Assembly: GCA_052246295.1 (NCBI GenBank)
Contig: JBQQCO010000018.1
Strand: one strand, 5' to 3'
DNA: 64,000 nucleotides
DNA from: Piscibacillus sp052246295
GTDB lineage: Bacteria; Bacillota; Bacilli; Bacillales; Alkalibacillaceae
Shown here: positions 50,011 to 59,424 of the stretch, in pieces
Layout: every line of letters begins with the position of its first letter
Position numbering within the stretch: position 1 is the first letter of the stretch
Notes under the pieces: model-generated
Told to the model about the DNA's origin: nothing
The model's database searches: none
Seen by the model: the letters and a program-made list of their open reading frames with translations, nothing else
Program-made: the position numbers and the translations under genes

Positions 50011-51981
50011 TCATCCTTCCGCTTTTAACTCTGCAATGACGTCACGTAATTCCATTGCTTTTTCGAAATCTAATTCTTTAGCGGCTTGTTTCATTTCCGC
50101 TTCCATACGTTCAATCATTTCGGCTTTTTCAGCTTTAGATAAATCTTTATATTGCGCAACCTGATCATCTTCACTATCAGAGTCATACGTAGCCCTAATT
50201 ACATCACGAACTTCTTTCTTAATGGTCTTCGGTGTGATGCCGTGTTTTTCATTATAAGCCATTTGAATTTCACGACGGCGAGTCGTTTCATCCATTGCAT
50301 ATTGCATTGACTTCGTAATTTTATCCGCATACATAATGACTTCCCCGTTTTCATTACGCGCGGCACGCCCCATTGTTTGGACAAGGGACCTTTCTGAACG
50401 TAAGAACCCTTCTTTATCAGCATCAAGTATGGCAACCAATGACACTTCCGGAATATCAAGTCCTTCACGTAAAAGGTTAATCCCAACTAATACGTCGTAT
50501 ACACCTAGACGCAAGTCACGAATAATCTCAATACGCTCTAATGTTTTAATTTCAGAGTGTAGATAAGCAACCTTAATTCCCATCTCCTGAAGATAATTCG
50601 TTAAATCCTCAGCCATTTTAATGGTTAATGTCGTTACGAGAACGCGCTCCTCTCTCTCTTTACGTTTATTAATTTCTCCAATTAAATCATCAATTTGTCC
50701 TTTAATCGGACGAACATCAATTTGCGGATCTAATAAACCAGTTGGACGTATTATTTGCTCTATAACTCCAGGAGAATGTTCTAACTCATAATCACCTGGT
50801 GTAGCAGACACATATAAAATATTATCAATATGCTTCTCGAATTCTTCAAACTTTAACGGACGGTTGTCTAATGCAGATGGCAGTCTAAAACCATGATCGA
50901 CTAAAGTCATCTTACGCGCTCTATCCCCATTATACATTCCACGAATCTGTGGGACCGTTACGTGCGACTCATCAATCACAATTAATGAATTATCCGGAAA
51001 ATAATCCAATAATGTATATGGCGTTGCACCTGGTTCACGTAATGTTAAATGTCTTGAGTAATTTTCAATTCCTGAACAAAAACCCATTTCATTCATCATC
51101 TCAAGATCATATTTTGTACGTTGTTCTAATCTTTGCGCTTCTAATAATTTGTCTTCCTGTCGAAATTTCTCAAGTTGTTCTTCGAGTTCCTGCTCTATAT
51201 TTTTAATAGCAATTTTCATCTTCTCTTCACGAGTTACGAAGTGTGATGCCGGGAAGATCGCAACATGATCGCGATCACCAATGATCTCACCTGTTAATGC
51301 ATCAACTTCGCGGATTCGGTCAATCTCATCTCCAAAAAATTCGATGCGAATACAATGTTCTTCTCTTGAAGCAGGGATAATTTCGACCGAATCCCCACGC
51401 ACACGGAACGTACCACGTTGGAAATCAATATCATTTCGAGCATACTGAATATCGACTAAATCTCTTAATACTTGGTCACGTTCTTTATTCATACCTACAC
51501 GTAGAGATAAAACAAGATCCTTATATTCATGTGGCGAACCTAAACCATAAATACACGAAACACTCGCTACAATTAACACATCATTCCGTTCAAATAACGC
51601 AGATGTAGCTGAGTGTCTAAGCTTATCAATTTCATCATTAATACTTGCATCTTTCTCAATATACGTATCCGTTTGCGGCACGTATGCTTCAGGTTGATAG
51701 TAATCATAATAACTTACAAAATACTCAACCGCATTATTCGGAAAGAACTCTTTAAACTCACTATACAGCTGCCCCGCTAACGTCTTGTTGTGTGCAATAA
51801 CAAGTGTCGGGCGGTTAATTTCTGTCACAACGTTTGATACGGTGAATGTCTTACCTGTCCCTGTTGCACCGAGTAACGTTTGATGTTTTTCATTATGCTT
51901 TAACCCATTCACAATCTTTTCAATTGCTTTAGGTTGGTCTCCTTGAGGTTCAAATTGCGAGTGAAGTTCAAACTGATTCAC
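50011..51981 (-). CDS. uvrB: Excinuclease ABC subunit B
   Basis: A 656-residue helicase-like protein. Walker A GATGTGKTFT near 38-47, beta-hairpin YDYYQPEAYVPQTDTYIEKD near 92-111, DESH near 337, and a C-terminal UVR motif (MEAEMKQAAKELDFEKAMEL). Verifies damage and recruits UvrC. First gene of uvrBA, directly after an SOS box. Confidence 0.99.
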   Translation of the reverse strand: MNQFELHSQFEPQGDQPKAIEKIVNGLKHNEKHQTLLGATGTGKTFTVSNVVTEINRPTLVIAHNKTLAGQLYSEFKEFFPNNAVEYFVSYYDYYQPEAYVPQTDTYIEKDASINDEIDKLRHSATSALFERNDVLIVASVSCIYGLGSPHEYKDLVLSLRVGMNKERDQVLRDLVDIQYARNDIDFQRGTFRVRGDSVEIIPASREEHCIRIEFFGDEIDRIREVDALTGEIIGDRDHVAIFPASHFVTREEKMKIAIKNIEQELEEQLEKFRQEDKLLEAQRLEQRTKYDLEMMNEMGFCSGIENYSRHLTLREPGATPYTLLDYFPDNSLIVIDESHVTVPQIRGMYNGDRARKMTLVDHGFRLPSALDNRPLKFEEFEKHIDNILYVSATPGDYELEHSPGVIEQIIRPTGLLDPQIDVRPIKGQIDDLIGEINKRKEREERVLVTTLTIKMAEDLTNYLQEMGIKVAYLHSEIKTLERIEIIRDLRLGVYDVLVGINLLREGLDIPEVSLVAILDADKEGFLRSERSLVQTMGRAARNENGEVIMYADKITKSMQYAMDETTRRREIQMAYNEKHGITPKTIKKEVRDVIRATYDSDSEDDQVAQYKDLSKAEKAEMIERMEAEMKQAAKELDFEKAMELRDVIAELKAEG

Positions 51982-52012
51982 AACATCATCTCCAATAACG
52001 ATAAACTATCAC

Positions 52013-52043
52013 TATTATAACACAAAAAGCGAACAAAGGTTCT
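52013..52043 (-). promoter_or_regulatory. LexA (SOS) box and -10 element of uvrBA
   Basis: CGAACAAAGGTTCT (52030-52043) matches the Gram-positive LexA/DinR consensus CGAAC-N4-GTTC(G/T). Just downstream on the minus strand is TGTTATAAT, an extended -10. Damage induction of uvrBA is therefore expected. Confidence 0.85.
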
Positions 52044-52196
52044 GTTTTTGTTATTTTTACCTATATTAAGGATAAGTTTGTCACATAGATTTTGCAAAAG
52101 ATGTGAATAAGAAATGCGCAATAGCCCGTTTAACCACGCAGTGAACGCTAGAATTGTTTGAGAGTACTATGTAGAAACCTCATTTTAAACTAAGAA

Positions 52197-52255
52197 AAGC
52201 GCAAGTGCCTGAAGTGCTATGTAATGTTCCCATAGCATACAGACATTTGCGCTAA
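52197..52255 (-). terminator. Hairpin region after minJ (possible terminator)
   Basis: AGCGCAAGTGCCT at the left and AGACATTTGCGCT at the right pair with two mismatches; inside, GTGCTATG...CATAGCAT forms a second hairpin. The T run on the minus strand is poor, so it may be a non-coding repeat instead. Confidence 0.4.
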
Positions 52256-52268
52256 TTTCTAGTATTGA

Positions 52269-53462
52269 TTAACTAATTTCTTCTTGTCTAAGAGTGAATT
52301 TAGGTGTTTCTTTCACAAAAATTAATCCAAGTTCATGGTATTCACCTTCATACAAAGCTCGTTGAACAAAACGAACTTCGCCAGATAAATCTTGAACCGC
52401 CATTTTACAAAAAGTACGATGTTCGCTCATCGCTTCGTAAAACTCTTGTTCATTTGAAATAGGTTGGTCATGAATTTTCTCTATTTTTTCACCAACAACA
52501 AGACCCATTTCATCAGCTGGAGAGTTAGGCATAATGCCTACAATAACAATACCGTCTTCTTTTGGTGTGAAAATGGGCTGTTTCTCTCGATCAATGAAAT
52601 ACATACCGTATTGGATGACAATTCGTCCCACTAAAGCAATTAACACTAAATATATAGTGAATTGTGGAAATAAATATATTCCAAATGAACCGATTAAGAG
52701 AACAACTAATAAGCCAGATAGAGCTTTCGCTACCTTACGAGCACCAATATCAGAAAAATGCCCTCTAAAACGTTGTGAAAAACCTATAACAAATGGAAAA
52801 AGCATTAATCCAAACTGTTCGTTCAACCCAAATGCTGGCCACCAGTTAAACATGGATAATTCAAGTGCACCAGATGGAACAGGAACAAACGCAGGTACGA
52901 ACAATAACCTTTTAACTAAATGACTACCTACTGACTTACCACGTTGACTTTTATGAAGCTCCGGAAAAGATAGATGACGTTTTGAAGTCAACAATAATAA
53001 AATTTCTGCAGCAAACAACGCCACTAAAATATAACTTACTAACACTAAATCAACTTCAACAAATTCATTTAACCTGCCAGACATTTGGACATTAAAAGTA
53101 TTTAGAATCCACATGGTAATCGCAACAATTCCTACCGTATATACCGGTGACAGTAACCAAACTTGATTGGTTAGAAAAACTATTGCTACAACTAATGTCA
53201 ATAACCATAGCCACTCCATAGTTAACATAGATCCTGACATAACAAGTAAGACTGACAACAATAGTCCATAACTAATTCCAAGTAACCAAGTACTTGTCCA
53301 TTCAGAACCTATTGGAAAGACCCGATGCCGAAACATGCTTCTTTCTTTTTTAATTCGAATATAACCTGTCCAAAATGTAAACAAAATGGCCAGATATAAC
53401 ATTGGTTGAGCAAACAACCACAAAATACCGAATCCTATTTCTCTTAACCACTCTATCGTCAT
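52269..53462 (-). CDS. minJ: MinJ-like PDZ-domain membrane protein
   Basis: A 397-residue protein: about eight membrane helices (residues 8-285), then a cytoplasmic C-terminal PDZ domain (GIVIVGIMPNSPADEMGLVVGEKIEKIHDQ near 307-336; RFVQ strand after). MinJ bridges DivIVA and MinCD at septa and poles. The neighbour ctpB supports the assignment, as in B. subtilis. Long intergenic element between minJ and ctpB. Confidence 0.88.
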   Translation of the reverse strand: MTIEWLREIGFGILWLFAQPMLYLAILFTFWTGYIRIKKERSMFRHRVFPIGSEWTSTWLLGISYGLLLSVLLVMSGSMLTMEWLWLLTLVVAIVFLTNQVWLLSPVYTVGIVAITMWILNTFNVQMSGRLNEFVEVDLVLVSYILVALFAAEILLLLTSKRHLSFPELHKSQRGKSVGSHLVKRLLFVPAFVPVPSGALELSMFNWWPAFGLNEQFGLMLFPFVIGFSQRFRGHFSDIGARKVAKALSGLLVVLLIGSFGIYLFPQFTIYLVLIALVGRIVIQYGMYFIDREKQPIFTPKEDGIVIVGIMPNSPADEMGLVVGEKIEKIHDQPISNEQEFYEAMSEHRTFCKMAVQDLSGEVRFVQRALYEGEYHELGLIFVKETPKFTLRQEEIS

Positions 53463-53543
53463 CGCAGTCTAACCTCCGATCAAGATGTACTCTACTTTAC
53501 TATTTCTTCAATACTAGTTGTTTTCCTTCTCTTGATAGAAAAC

Positions 53544-53979
53544 GAGGCTGGGACAAAAGATATCTTATCCTTAGAGAAGACGAATATTAGGAGTCAAGTT
53601 ACTCCTAATATTCGTCTTCAATTTTTAGCTGCGTCAAAATGCTTCGCTTTCCGCAGGCACGGTTTCAACTTCCCCAAACTCACTTTCGTTCGGAGTTTAA
53701 GGATGTTCGGCTAAATACGCAACATCCATGTTGCAACGCCGAACTGACCCACATCCTGTGGCCCCTCAGCTCGTGCTGTTCTGCGACGACCTGGACGGTC
53801 TAGTGTCGGCGTTGGCCACAAATGCTTTTTGTACTACATCTTTGCTTAAGTTTGCGCCGAGTAATCGCAGGCGCAGGACGTGGCCGTTTTTAGCCGACCA
53901 GGTGTCTCAGCATTTTGACTACGCTAATAAAACTCAATATTCGTTTTTTGTTAAGCTACTTTTCTTTTGTCCCAGCCTC
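53544..53979. repeat. 436-bp non-coding element with 17-bp inverted ends
   Basis: Ends GAGGCTGGGACAAAAGA (53544-53560) and its exact complement (53963-53979). Inside the left end is a hairpin AAGACGAATATTAGGAGT...ACTCCTAATATTCGTCTT (around 53577-53617). The segment TTGACGC-type from 53,622 (GCGTCAAAATGCTTCGCTTT and on) is an inverse copy of the right end of the GC-rich repeat at 22.8 kb. The rest is GC-rich, without a convincing gene. Similar GGGACAAAA-ended repeats are widespread in Firmicutes intergenic DNA. Its right end is five bases from the ctpB stop. Confidence 0.85.
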
Positions 53980-53983
53980 TATT

Positions 53984-55492
53984 TTAATTAAACAAAACCT
54001 CAATAGCTTTTTGAAGCTGATCATCATGCTCAGAATCGTTGACAGCGTCTAAAATTTGTTGCTCTAGTGCATTTTCTGTATCTTCATTAACAGTTCCAGT
54101 TACCTCAAGGTTATTATCTCTCTGGAAGCTCTCAACAGCACTTTGAGTGTGTTGATCAAAATAACCATCAGTACGACCAGGCTCGTAACCTAGTCCTTCT
54201 AACATTACTTGTAATTTCACCACTTCTTGACCTGTGTTGTCAACTTCAAGTGGTTCTTCCGTTTGAATCAATGAAATGTAGAAGAATTCAGGTTGCTCAA
54301 CTTCAACAGTGGGTTCAACACCAACTTCGTTAATTTTCTCACCGTGAGGGTCTAGCCAATCCATAACAGTTAACTTGAGTAGCCCATCGCCAACTTCCAT
54401 TGTTTGTTGTACTGTACCTTTACCGAAAGTTGTTTGACCAACAACTTCATATCCGCCAACTTCTTTCATAGCAGCAGCTAGGATTTCTGATGCAGAAGCA
54501 CTACCCTCATTAGTTAAGACTGAGATCGGGTAATCTTTATTACCAGACTCATTTAAATAATACGGTTGAGGGTCTCCTTCTCTAACTGAAACTTGCATAA
54601 ACGGATCTTCTTTTGGTAAGAAATTCCCTAATATTTCTTGAACAGAATTTAATAACCCGCCTGGATTACCTCTAACATCAATGACTAATCCATCGATATT
54701 CTCTTCCTCTTCTAGCTTTTGTAGTTCTTCTTTAAATTCCTGAGATGTCTTTTCAGAGAAAGAACGAATCTCTAAGACACCGACTTTCTGTCCATCATGT
54801 TCTTCCACTTCTGAATATACCGTTGTAACAGGAATCGTGTCTCTTGTGATTACAACATCAAACGGCTCATCTTCTCCAGGGCGGTCGATGGTTAATGTGA
54901 CATCTGTTCCTTTTTCACCACGAATAAGTGAAACGGCTTCGTATACGTTCATTCCTTCTAAACTTTCACCGTCAACTTCAATGACACGATCATTCGGTCG
55001 AATACCAGCGCGTTCAGCAGGTGTGTCTTTAATCGGAGAAATAATGGTTATGTAATTGTCTCGTTTCGTAACCTCTGCGCCGATTCCTTCGAAAGTAGAT
55101 TCGATTTGACTTTGAAACTCCTGCATAGTTTCAGCATCCATATATTCACTATAAGGGTCTCCAAGTTTATTTACAATACCTTCAAGAGCCCCTTCAATTA
55201 GTTCTTCACGTGAGACTTCTTTGACATATTCATCTTGAATAACATTCATTGTATAACTTAAAACATCAAGATCTGAAAAATCCTCTTGTTCAGGTTGTTC
55301 CTCTTCGGAACTTCCATCTTCTTCATTCTCTTGTTCTTCTTGTTCGTTAGATGGGTTTGCTTGTTCATTTGGTTGATCTAACATTTCAAGTGTCGCAGCT
55401 GTGACCCCGCCACCAACGAGCAGAGAGACAACTACAATTAACACTAGCCACTTTTTAGTTAATTCCAATCGTTTCACCCCAATAAATTGCAA
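53984..55492 (-). CDS. ctpB: S41-family C-terminal processing peptidase CtpB
   Basis: A 502-residue exported protease. A membrane anchor at about 15-33 (WLVLIVVVSLLVGGGVTAAT), Glu-rich linker, PDZ domain (AGIRPNDRVIEVDGESLEG near 166-184), S41 core with catalytic Ser in GSASASEILAAAM near 330 and Lys in TTFGKGTVQ near 355, and a C-terminal peptidoglycan-binding domain (LQVMLEGLGYEPGRTDGYFD near 425). In B. subtilis it triggers SigK activation during sporulation. The PG-binding domain also fits the CtpA type. Confidence 0.92.
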   Translation of the reverse strand: MQFIGVKRLELTKKWLVLIVVVSLLVGGGVTAATLEMLDQPNEQANPSNEQEEQENEEDGSSEEEQPEQEDFSDLDVLSYTMNVIQDEYVKEVSREELIEGALEGIVNKLGDPYSEYMDAETMQEFQSQIESTFEGIGAEVTKRDNYITIISPIKDTPAERAGIRPNDRVIEVDGESLEGMNVYEAVSLIRGEKGTDVTLTIDRPGEDEPFDVVITRDTIPVTTVYSEVEEHDGQKVGVLEIRSFSEKTSQEFKEELQKLEEEENIDGLVIDVRGNPGGLLNSVQEILGNFLPKEDPFMQVSVREGDPQPYYLNESGNKDYPISVLTNEGSASASEILAAAMKEVGGYEVVGQTTFGKGTVQQTMEVGDGLLKLTVMDWLDPHGEKINEVGVEPTVEVEQPEFFYISLIQTEEPLEVDNTGQEVVKLQVMLEGLGYEPGRTDGYFDQHTQSAVESFQRDNNLEVTGTVNEDTENALEQQILDAVNDSEHDDQLQKAIEVLFN

Positions 55493-55594
55493 TGTTTGTA
55501 TTTTTTTATTATACCACGACTGTTACTTAAAGTAATGGATAGAATTTATATGTCTTAAAGTCACTCATAATTACTAATAATGACAACTCTAATC

Positions 55595-55699
55595 TATTGT
55601 CGAACACTTGCGACTGTTACAACAACTATTGCTCAGTTTCAGTAACACTTCATGTAATTTCACATGCACTTGCATCGATTTCAACCACATTCGTCACTC
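55595..55699. repeat. Degenerate 21-bp phased array, TTTCA...CACTTGC type
   Basis: TTTCA at 55637, 55658 and 55679 (exactly 21 bp apart), and CACTTGC-like words at 55604, 55646, 55667 and 55688 keep the same phase (offset 9 in each unit). Consensus TTTCAnnnnCACTTGCnnnnn, about five units. It lies between ctpB and the M23 peptidase terminator. Confidence 0.7.
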
Positions 55700-55707
55700 G
55701 TCAAAAT

Positions 55708-55745
55708 ATAAAAACAACCCTAATTGACTAAAATCAATTAGGGTT
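55708..55745 (-). terminator. Terminator after the M23 peptidase gene
   Basis: Perfect 12-bp stem AACCCTAATTGA / TCAATTAGGGTT, followed on the minus strand by GTTTTTATATTTT. Confidence 0.9.
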
Positions 55746-55755
55746 GACTATTATT

Positions 55756-57138
55756 CTATTGAATACCATAATTTGCTGGGTTTACAGCATTAGACTTGCT
55801 GCTATTCCAACTACCTTTGTGTAATTCAAAGTGAAGGTGCTGTCCTGTTGAACGACCAGTGTTACCCATATGTCCGATAACTTGTCCTTGACTTACTTGT
55901 TGTCCTTCAGAGACTAGTCGGTTTCTCATATGTGCGTATACTGTTGTAAATTTCTCACCGTTCACCATATGTACGATGAAGACTACATTACCATAACTAC
56001 TAGAATAGTAGGATCTTGATACAACACCCGATGCAACTGATTTAATGCCTACGTTAGAACCTCCACGTGCAATATCAATACCAGCGTGCAACTTACCCCA
56101 GCGATGTCCATAACCTGATGTTAATGTACCACTTGATGGTCTAATGAAACCATGGTCATTTTTGACGGTGCTAGTTTGTTGAACACTTCCACCAGATTGT
56201 GCTGCTCTTTGTTCAGCTTTCTTTTGCTCTTCTAACTCAGCAACTAGCTTATCAAATGCTCTTGCTTGTGAAGCTAAGTTAGCACGTTCTTCCTCGATAC
56301 TCATGGAATGATCATGTAGCTCTTCTTCTTTATGTTGCAATTCAGCTAATAAACTATTCTGTTCTGATAATTTATTATTTAAGTTAGTTTCGAGATTTTG
56401 TAACTCTCTCATATCTGCAACTAACGCATTTTTCTGACCTTCTAGTTGAGTTCTTTGATCAGACAATTCATTTTTATTTGCTTCAACTTGAGCTCTAGAA
56501 TCTTCTAATTCTTGCTTGTCCTCTTCAAGTTGAATTTTATCATTAATATGATCTCTCAAAATGTTTTGGTCTTGGTCCATAATTTTACTAACCGCTTGAG
56601 TACGGCTAATGAAATCACCGAAATCCGATGCACCAAGAACAACTTCTAAGTATTTAACACTTCCACCATTACGTTGTAGGTTACGTAGACGATCTTTTAA
56701 TAGCTCTTCACGGCTATCAATTTTTTCTTGAGTTTCTTTAATGTTTTGTTTTAACTCTTCGATTCTATTTTCTAATCTTTTAATTTCAGCTTCCAGCTCT
56801 TTAATTTCATTTTCTACTTTTTCAATTTCGCCTTGCTTTTGATCAATTTCTTTTTTCTTTTGATCAATTTTCTTCTGTGCCTCTTCAATTTCTTTTCTCA
56901 GACTACTAATCTCATTTTTCATTTCTTTTTGTTCGGATTTATTCTGTTCAATCTTCTTTTCTAACTCTGATAGTTCACTAGATAAATTACTACGTTTTTG
57001 ACTAGCCTTCTTTGACTTCTCTTTTAATTCCTTAATCTCCTGATCAACATCTGCATTTACCTCAGTTACTTGTGTAAAAGCTGCTCCGACCAATGCCATT
57101 ATCACAACTGAAACAATCACTGATATTCTTTTGTACAA
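55756..57138 (-). CDS. M23 peptidoglycan endopeptidase with coiled coil (EnvC/PcsB-like)
   Basis: A 460-residue exported protein: signal peptide (residues 1-29, ending VNA-D), long coiled coil (about 30-300, many Lys/Glu heptads), and C-terminal LytM domain from about 335. Zinc ligands are present (HAGIDIARG for His and Asp, HLHFELHKG) with catalytic YAHM, so unlike E. coli EnvC it should be active. The gene follows ftsX by 29 bp, so it is the likely hydrolase controlled by FtsEX, comparable to CwlO or PcsB in role. Confidence 0.9.
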   Translation of the reverse strand: MYKRISVIVSVVIMALVGAAFTQVTEVNADVDQEIKELKEKSKKASQKRSNLSSELSELEKKIEQNKSEQKEMKNEISSLRKEIEEAQKKIDQKKKEIDQKQGEIEKVENEIKELEAEIKRLENRIEELKQNIKETQEKIDSREELLKDRLRNLQRNGGSVKYLEVVLGASDFGDFISRTQAVSKIMDQDQNILRDHINDKIQLEEDKQELEDSRAQVEANKNELSDQRTQLEGQKNALVADMRELQNLETNLNNKLSEQNSLLAELQHKEEELHDHSMSIEEERANLASQARAFDKLVAELEEQKKAEQRAAQSGGSVQQTSTVKNDHGFIRPSSGTLTSGYGHRWGKLHAGIDIARGGSNVGIKSVASGVVSRSYYSSSYGNVVFIVHMVNGEKFTTVYAHMRNRLVSEGQQVSQGQVIGHMGNTGRSTGQHLHFELHKGSWNSSKSNAVNPANYGIQ

Positions 57139-57167
57139 ATCTTATTCCTCCTCTGTATACTCTCTCG

Positions 57168-58064
57168 TTAAACATTTAAGAATTTTCGTACACTCATAAC
57201 GCTTCCCCAAACACCGATAAAGACTCCCAAACCTAGCAATAATAGTGATAACTGCCAAGCAAATGGATTGAATGGTAACAGTTCAACGAATGGAAGTAAA
57301 TTACGTCCTGCTACATTTTGATAGAGGTAGTAATAACCTACAAGAACTATAGAAATAGGAATAATTGAACCAATGATTCCCATTAACATACCTTCAATGA
57401 AGAAAGGCCAGCGAATAAAGCTGTTTTTGGCTCCAACTAGTTTCATAATGCCAATCTCATTTGCACGAGCGATTATTGTCATTCTAATCGTGTTAGAAAT
57501 TAAGAAAATCGCTGTGAAAAGTAAAGCAGTTATAAACCCAATTCCGATGTAGCGAGCATATTTATTAAAGGTTAAAAGTCGCTCTACTGTTGCTTGTGAA
57601 TAATCCACATCATCAACGTAATCCATTTGTGATACTTGTTGGGATAAACCTCTATAATAATTTGCATCGGTAGCTTTTATAACAAAAACATCATTAAGTG
57701 GGTTACTATCTTCAAACATCATTCCCCACTCATCACCTGATTCACCCATGTCCTCTATCAACTTGTTGAGCTCATCTTCTTTAGATGAATATTCGATTGA
57801 TTCTACATTAGATAGTTCATTTAATTTTGATTGGAGTTCATCAACGTCTTCCTGCTCTGTACCTAGTTCAACATAAACATTCATTTGTACATCTTGTTCG
57901 ATGTTTTCAGCAACTTGGTTTAAATTTAGGATTAATGCTAAAAAAATCCCAACTAGTATTAGAGTTGTGGTAACTGCTCCTACAGAAGCTACCGTCATCC
58001 AACTATTGCGTATAATGTTTTTTGAACCTTCTCTTAAGTGTCTTCTGGCTGTACTAAACTTCAT
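57168..58064 (-). CDS. ftsX: Cell-division permease-like FtsX
   Basis: A 298-residue membrane protein: one N-terminal helix (about 23-45), extracytoplasmic domain (46-165), three further helices (about 171-193, 224-247, 269-291). N-terminal RRHLREGSKNIIRNSWMTVA is typical. With FtsE it transmits ATP hydrolysis to a wall hydrolase outside. ATG 58064 is preferred because GAGGAG is nine bases upstream; an ATG two codons earlier (58070) is also possible. Overlaps the ftsE end. Confidence 0.96.
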   Translation of the reverse strand: MKFSTARRHLREGSKNIIRNSWMTVASVGAVTTTLILVGIFLALILNLNQVAENIEQDVQMNVYVELGTEQEDVDELQSKLNELSNVESIEYSSKEDELNKLIEDMGESGDEWGMMFEDSNPLNDVFVIKATDANYYRGLSQQVSQMDYVDDVDYSQATVERLLTFNKYARYIGIGFITALLFTAIFLISNTIRMTIIARANEIGIMKLVGAKNSFIRWPFFIEGMLMGIIGSIIPISIVLVGYYYLYQNVAGRNLLPFVELLPFNPFAWQLSLLLLGLGVFIGVWGSVMSVRKFLNV

Positions 58065-58749
58065 AACCATACTCTCCTCGATGCTCGTCCCTTACAACTT
58101 GTCCATTTTCCATCGCAATAACGCGTTTTCTTAGCTTATTAACGATGTCTCTGCTGTGGGTTGCCATAATGACCGTTGTTCCAGAGGCATTAATGTCCTC
58201 AAAGGTTTTCATGATTTCCCAAGACGTTTCTGGATCCAAGTTTCCTGTCGGTTCATCTGCTATAACAAGCTTAGGATTGTTTACAATGGCACGCGCAATT
58301 GCAACACGTTGTTGTTCACCACCTGAGAGTTGAGCAGGTATAAATCGCGCTTTGTGTTTCAATCCAACTTGATCTAAAACACTCATCACACGGCGTCGAA
58401 TTTTTTTAGGGTTTTCTTCAATGACTTCTAGAGCGAAAGCTACATTTTCGTAAACTGATTTACGTTGTAGTAACTTAAAGTCTTGGAAAATAACCCCAAT
58501 ATCACGTCGTATAAATGGAACGTCACGCTTCTTCAGTTGTCCTAATTCGACACCATTTATGTAGACTTCACCTTTTGAAGGTGTTTCCTCGCGATACATC
58601 ATCTTAATAAAAGATGTTTTCCCAGCACCACTGGGCCCAACCACATACACAAAGTCACCCTTACTAATACTTACATCTATACCGTTTAAGGCTGTTACAC
58701 CGTTCTTGTAAACCTTATAGACATTCTTCATCTGGATCATAGACGCCAC
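58054..58749 (-). CDS. ftsE: Cell-division ATP-binding protein FtsE
   Basis: A 231-residue ABC ATPase. Walker A GPSGAGKTSFIKMM near 38-51, Q-loop VIFQDFKLL, ABC signature LSGGEQQRVAIARAIV near 138-153, Walker B KLVIADEPTGNLDP, H-loop MATHSRDIV. Drives FtsX. First gene of ftsE-ftsX-M23 peptidase. Confidence 0.98.
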   Translation of the reverse strand: MASMIQMKNVYKVYKNGVTALNGIDVSISKGDFVYVVGPSGAGKTSFIKMMYREETPSKGEVYINGVELGQLKKRDVPFIRRDIGVIFQDFKLLQRKSVYENVAFALEVIEENPKKIRRRVMSVLDQVGLKHKARFIPAQLSGGEQQRVAIARAIVNNPKLVIADEPTGNLDPETSWEIMKTFEDINASGTTVIMATHSRDIVNKLRKRVIAMENGQVVRDEHRGEYGYEV

Positions 58750-58954
58750 AGTACCTCCTGTTGCAAAAGAAAAACTTTAGATTAAATTTCTGAAAATTCA
58801 TTTATTTTAGCATGTATTATATCATAAATCGACAATTAGTCCTAATTTAACGTTTATATTTACTTCAGATACTTAACATTATAACACGATACGACATTAT
58901 GTTTAGACTAAATTTTATTACGTTTTTATTTCAAAGGTAATTTTTTCTTAAAAA

Positions 58955-58997
58955 AGCCTATAAAAATAGTCCTTGGAAACGTTTTCCAAGGACTATT
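58955..58997 (-). terminator. Terminator after cccB
   Basis: Perfect 15-bp stem AATAGTCCTTGGAAA / TTTCCAAGGACTATT, followed on the minus strand by TTTTTATAGGC. The gap 58,750-58,954 is AT-rich and holds the ftsE promoter region; nothing else is recognised. Confidence 0.92.
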
Positions 58998-59006
58998 GAT
59001 TCATTT

Positions 59007-59369
59007 TTACCTATTTACTAACCAATCTGCAATTTGTTGAGATTCTTCTTCACTTAAGTGGTCTTGTGCTGGCATTGAGCCTTGACCGTTTTGAATAATA
59101 CCTACGATATCATCTGCACTATATTTATCACCAACATTATCTAGTGCTGGGCCTGCACCCCCACTTAAATCGCCACCGTGACAGCTTGCACAGTTAGCTT
59201 TGTATAACTCTTCGCCTGCTTGTGCTGTTTCTTCACCGCCACCATCTTGTTCTTGTCCACTTTCTTCTCCTGTATCACCAGTGTCTCCGTTATCGCCACC
59301 GTCGTCTCCACCGCCACAAGCAGCAAGGACTAACATCACACTAAATATACCTACAAGAATCTTTTTCAT
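59007..59369 (-). CDS. cccB: Cytochrome c-551 lipoprotein
   Basis: A 120-residue lipoprotein: signal with lipobox LVLAAC (Cys at about 18), Gly/Asp/Glu-rich linker (GGDDGGDNGDTGDTGEES), then a monoheme cytochrome c domain with CASCHGGDLSGG (heme motif CxxCH) and the axial Met in QGSMPAQDHLS. Electron carrier on the outer face of the membrane. ATG 59369 follows GAGGAGG; a longer in-frame start would hide the signal peptide. Lgt encoded at 41.8 kb would modify it. Confidence 0.95.
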   Translation of the reverse strand: MKKILVGIFSVMLVLAACGGGDDGGDNGDTGDTGEESGQEQDGGGEETAQAGEELYKANCASCHGGDLSGGAGPALDNVGDKYSADDIVGIIQNGQGSMPAQDHLSEEESQQIADWLVNR

Positions 59370-59424
59370 AATAGGACCTCCTCTTATGGATGTTATGATA
59401 ATACTATACCCTTTTTGCAAAAAA

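Noticed and set aside
53728..53991. ORFs within the 436-bp inverted-repeat element
   Set aside because: They cover palindromic non-coding repeat DNA and the element end, and have no ribosome site.
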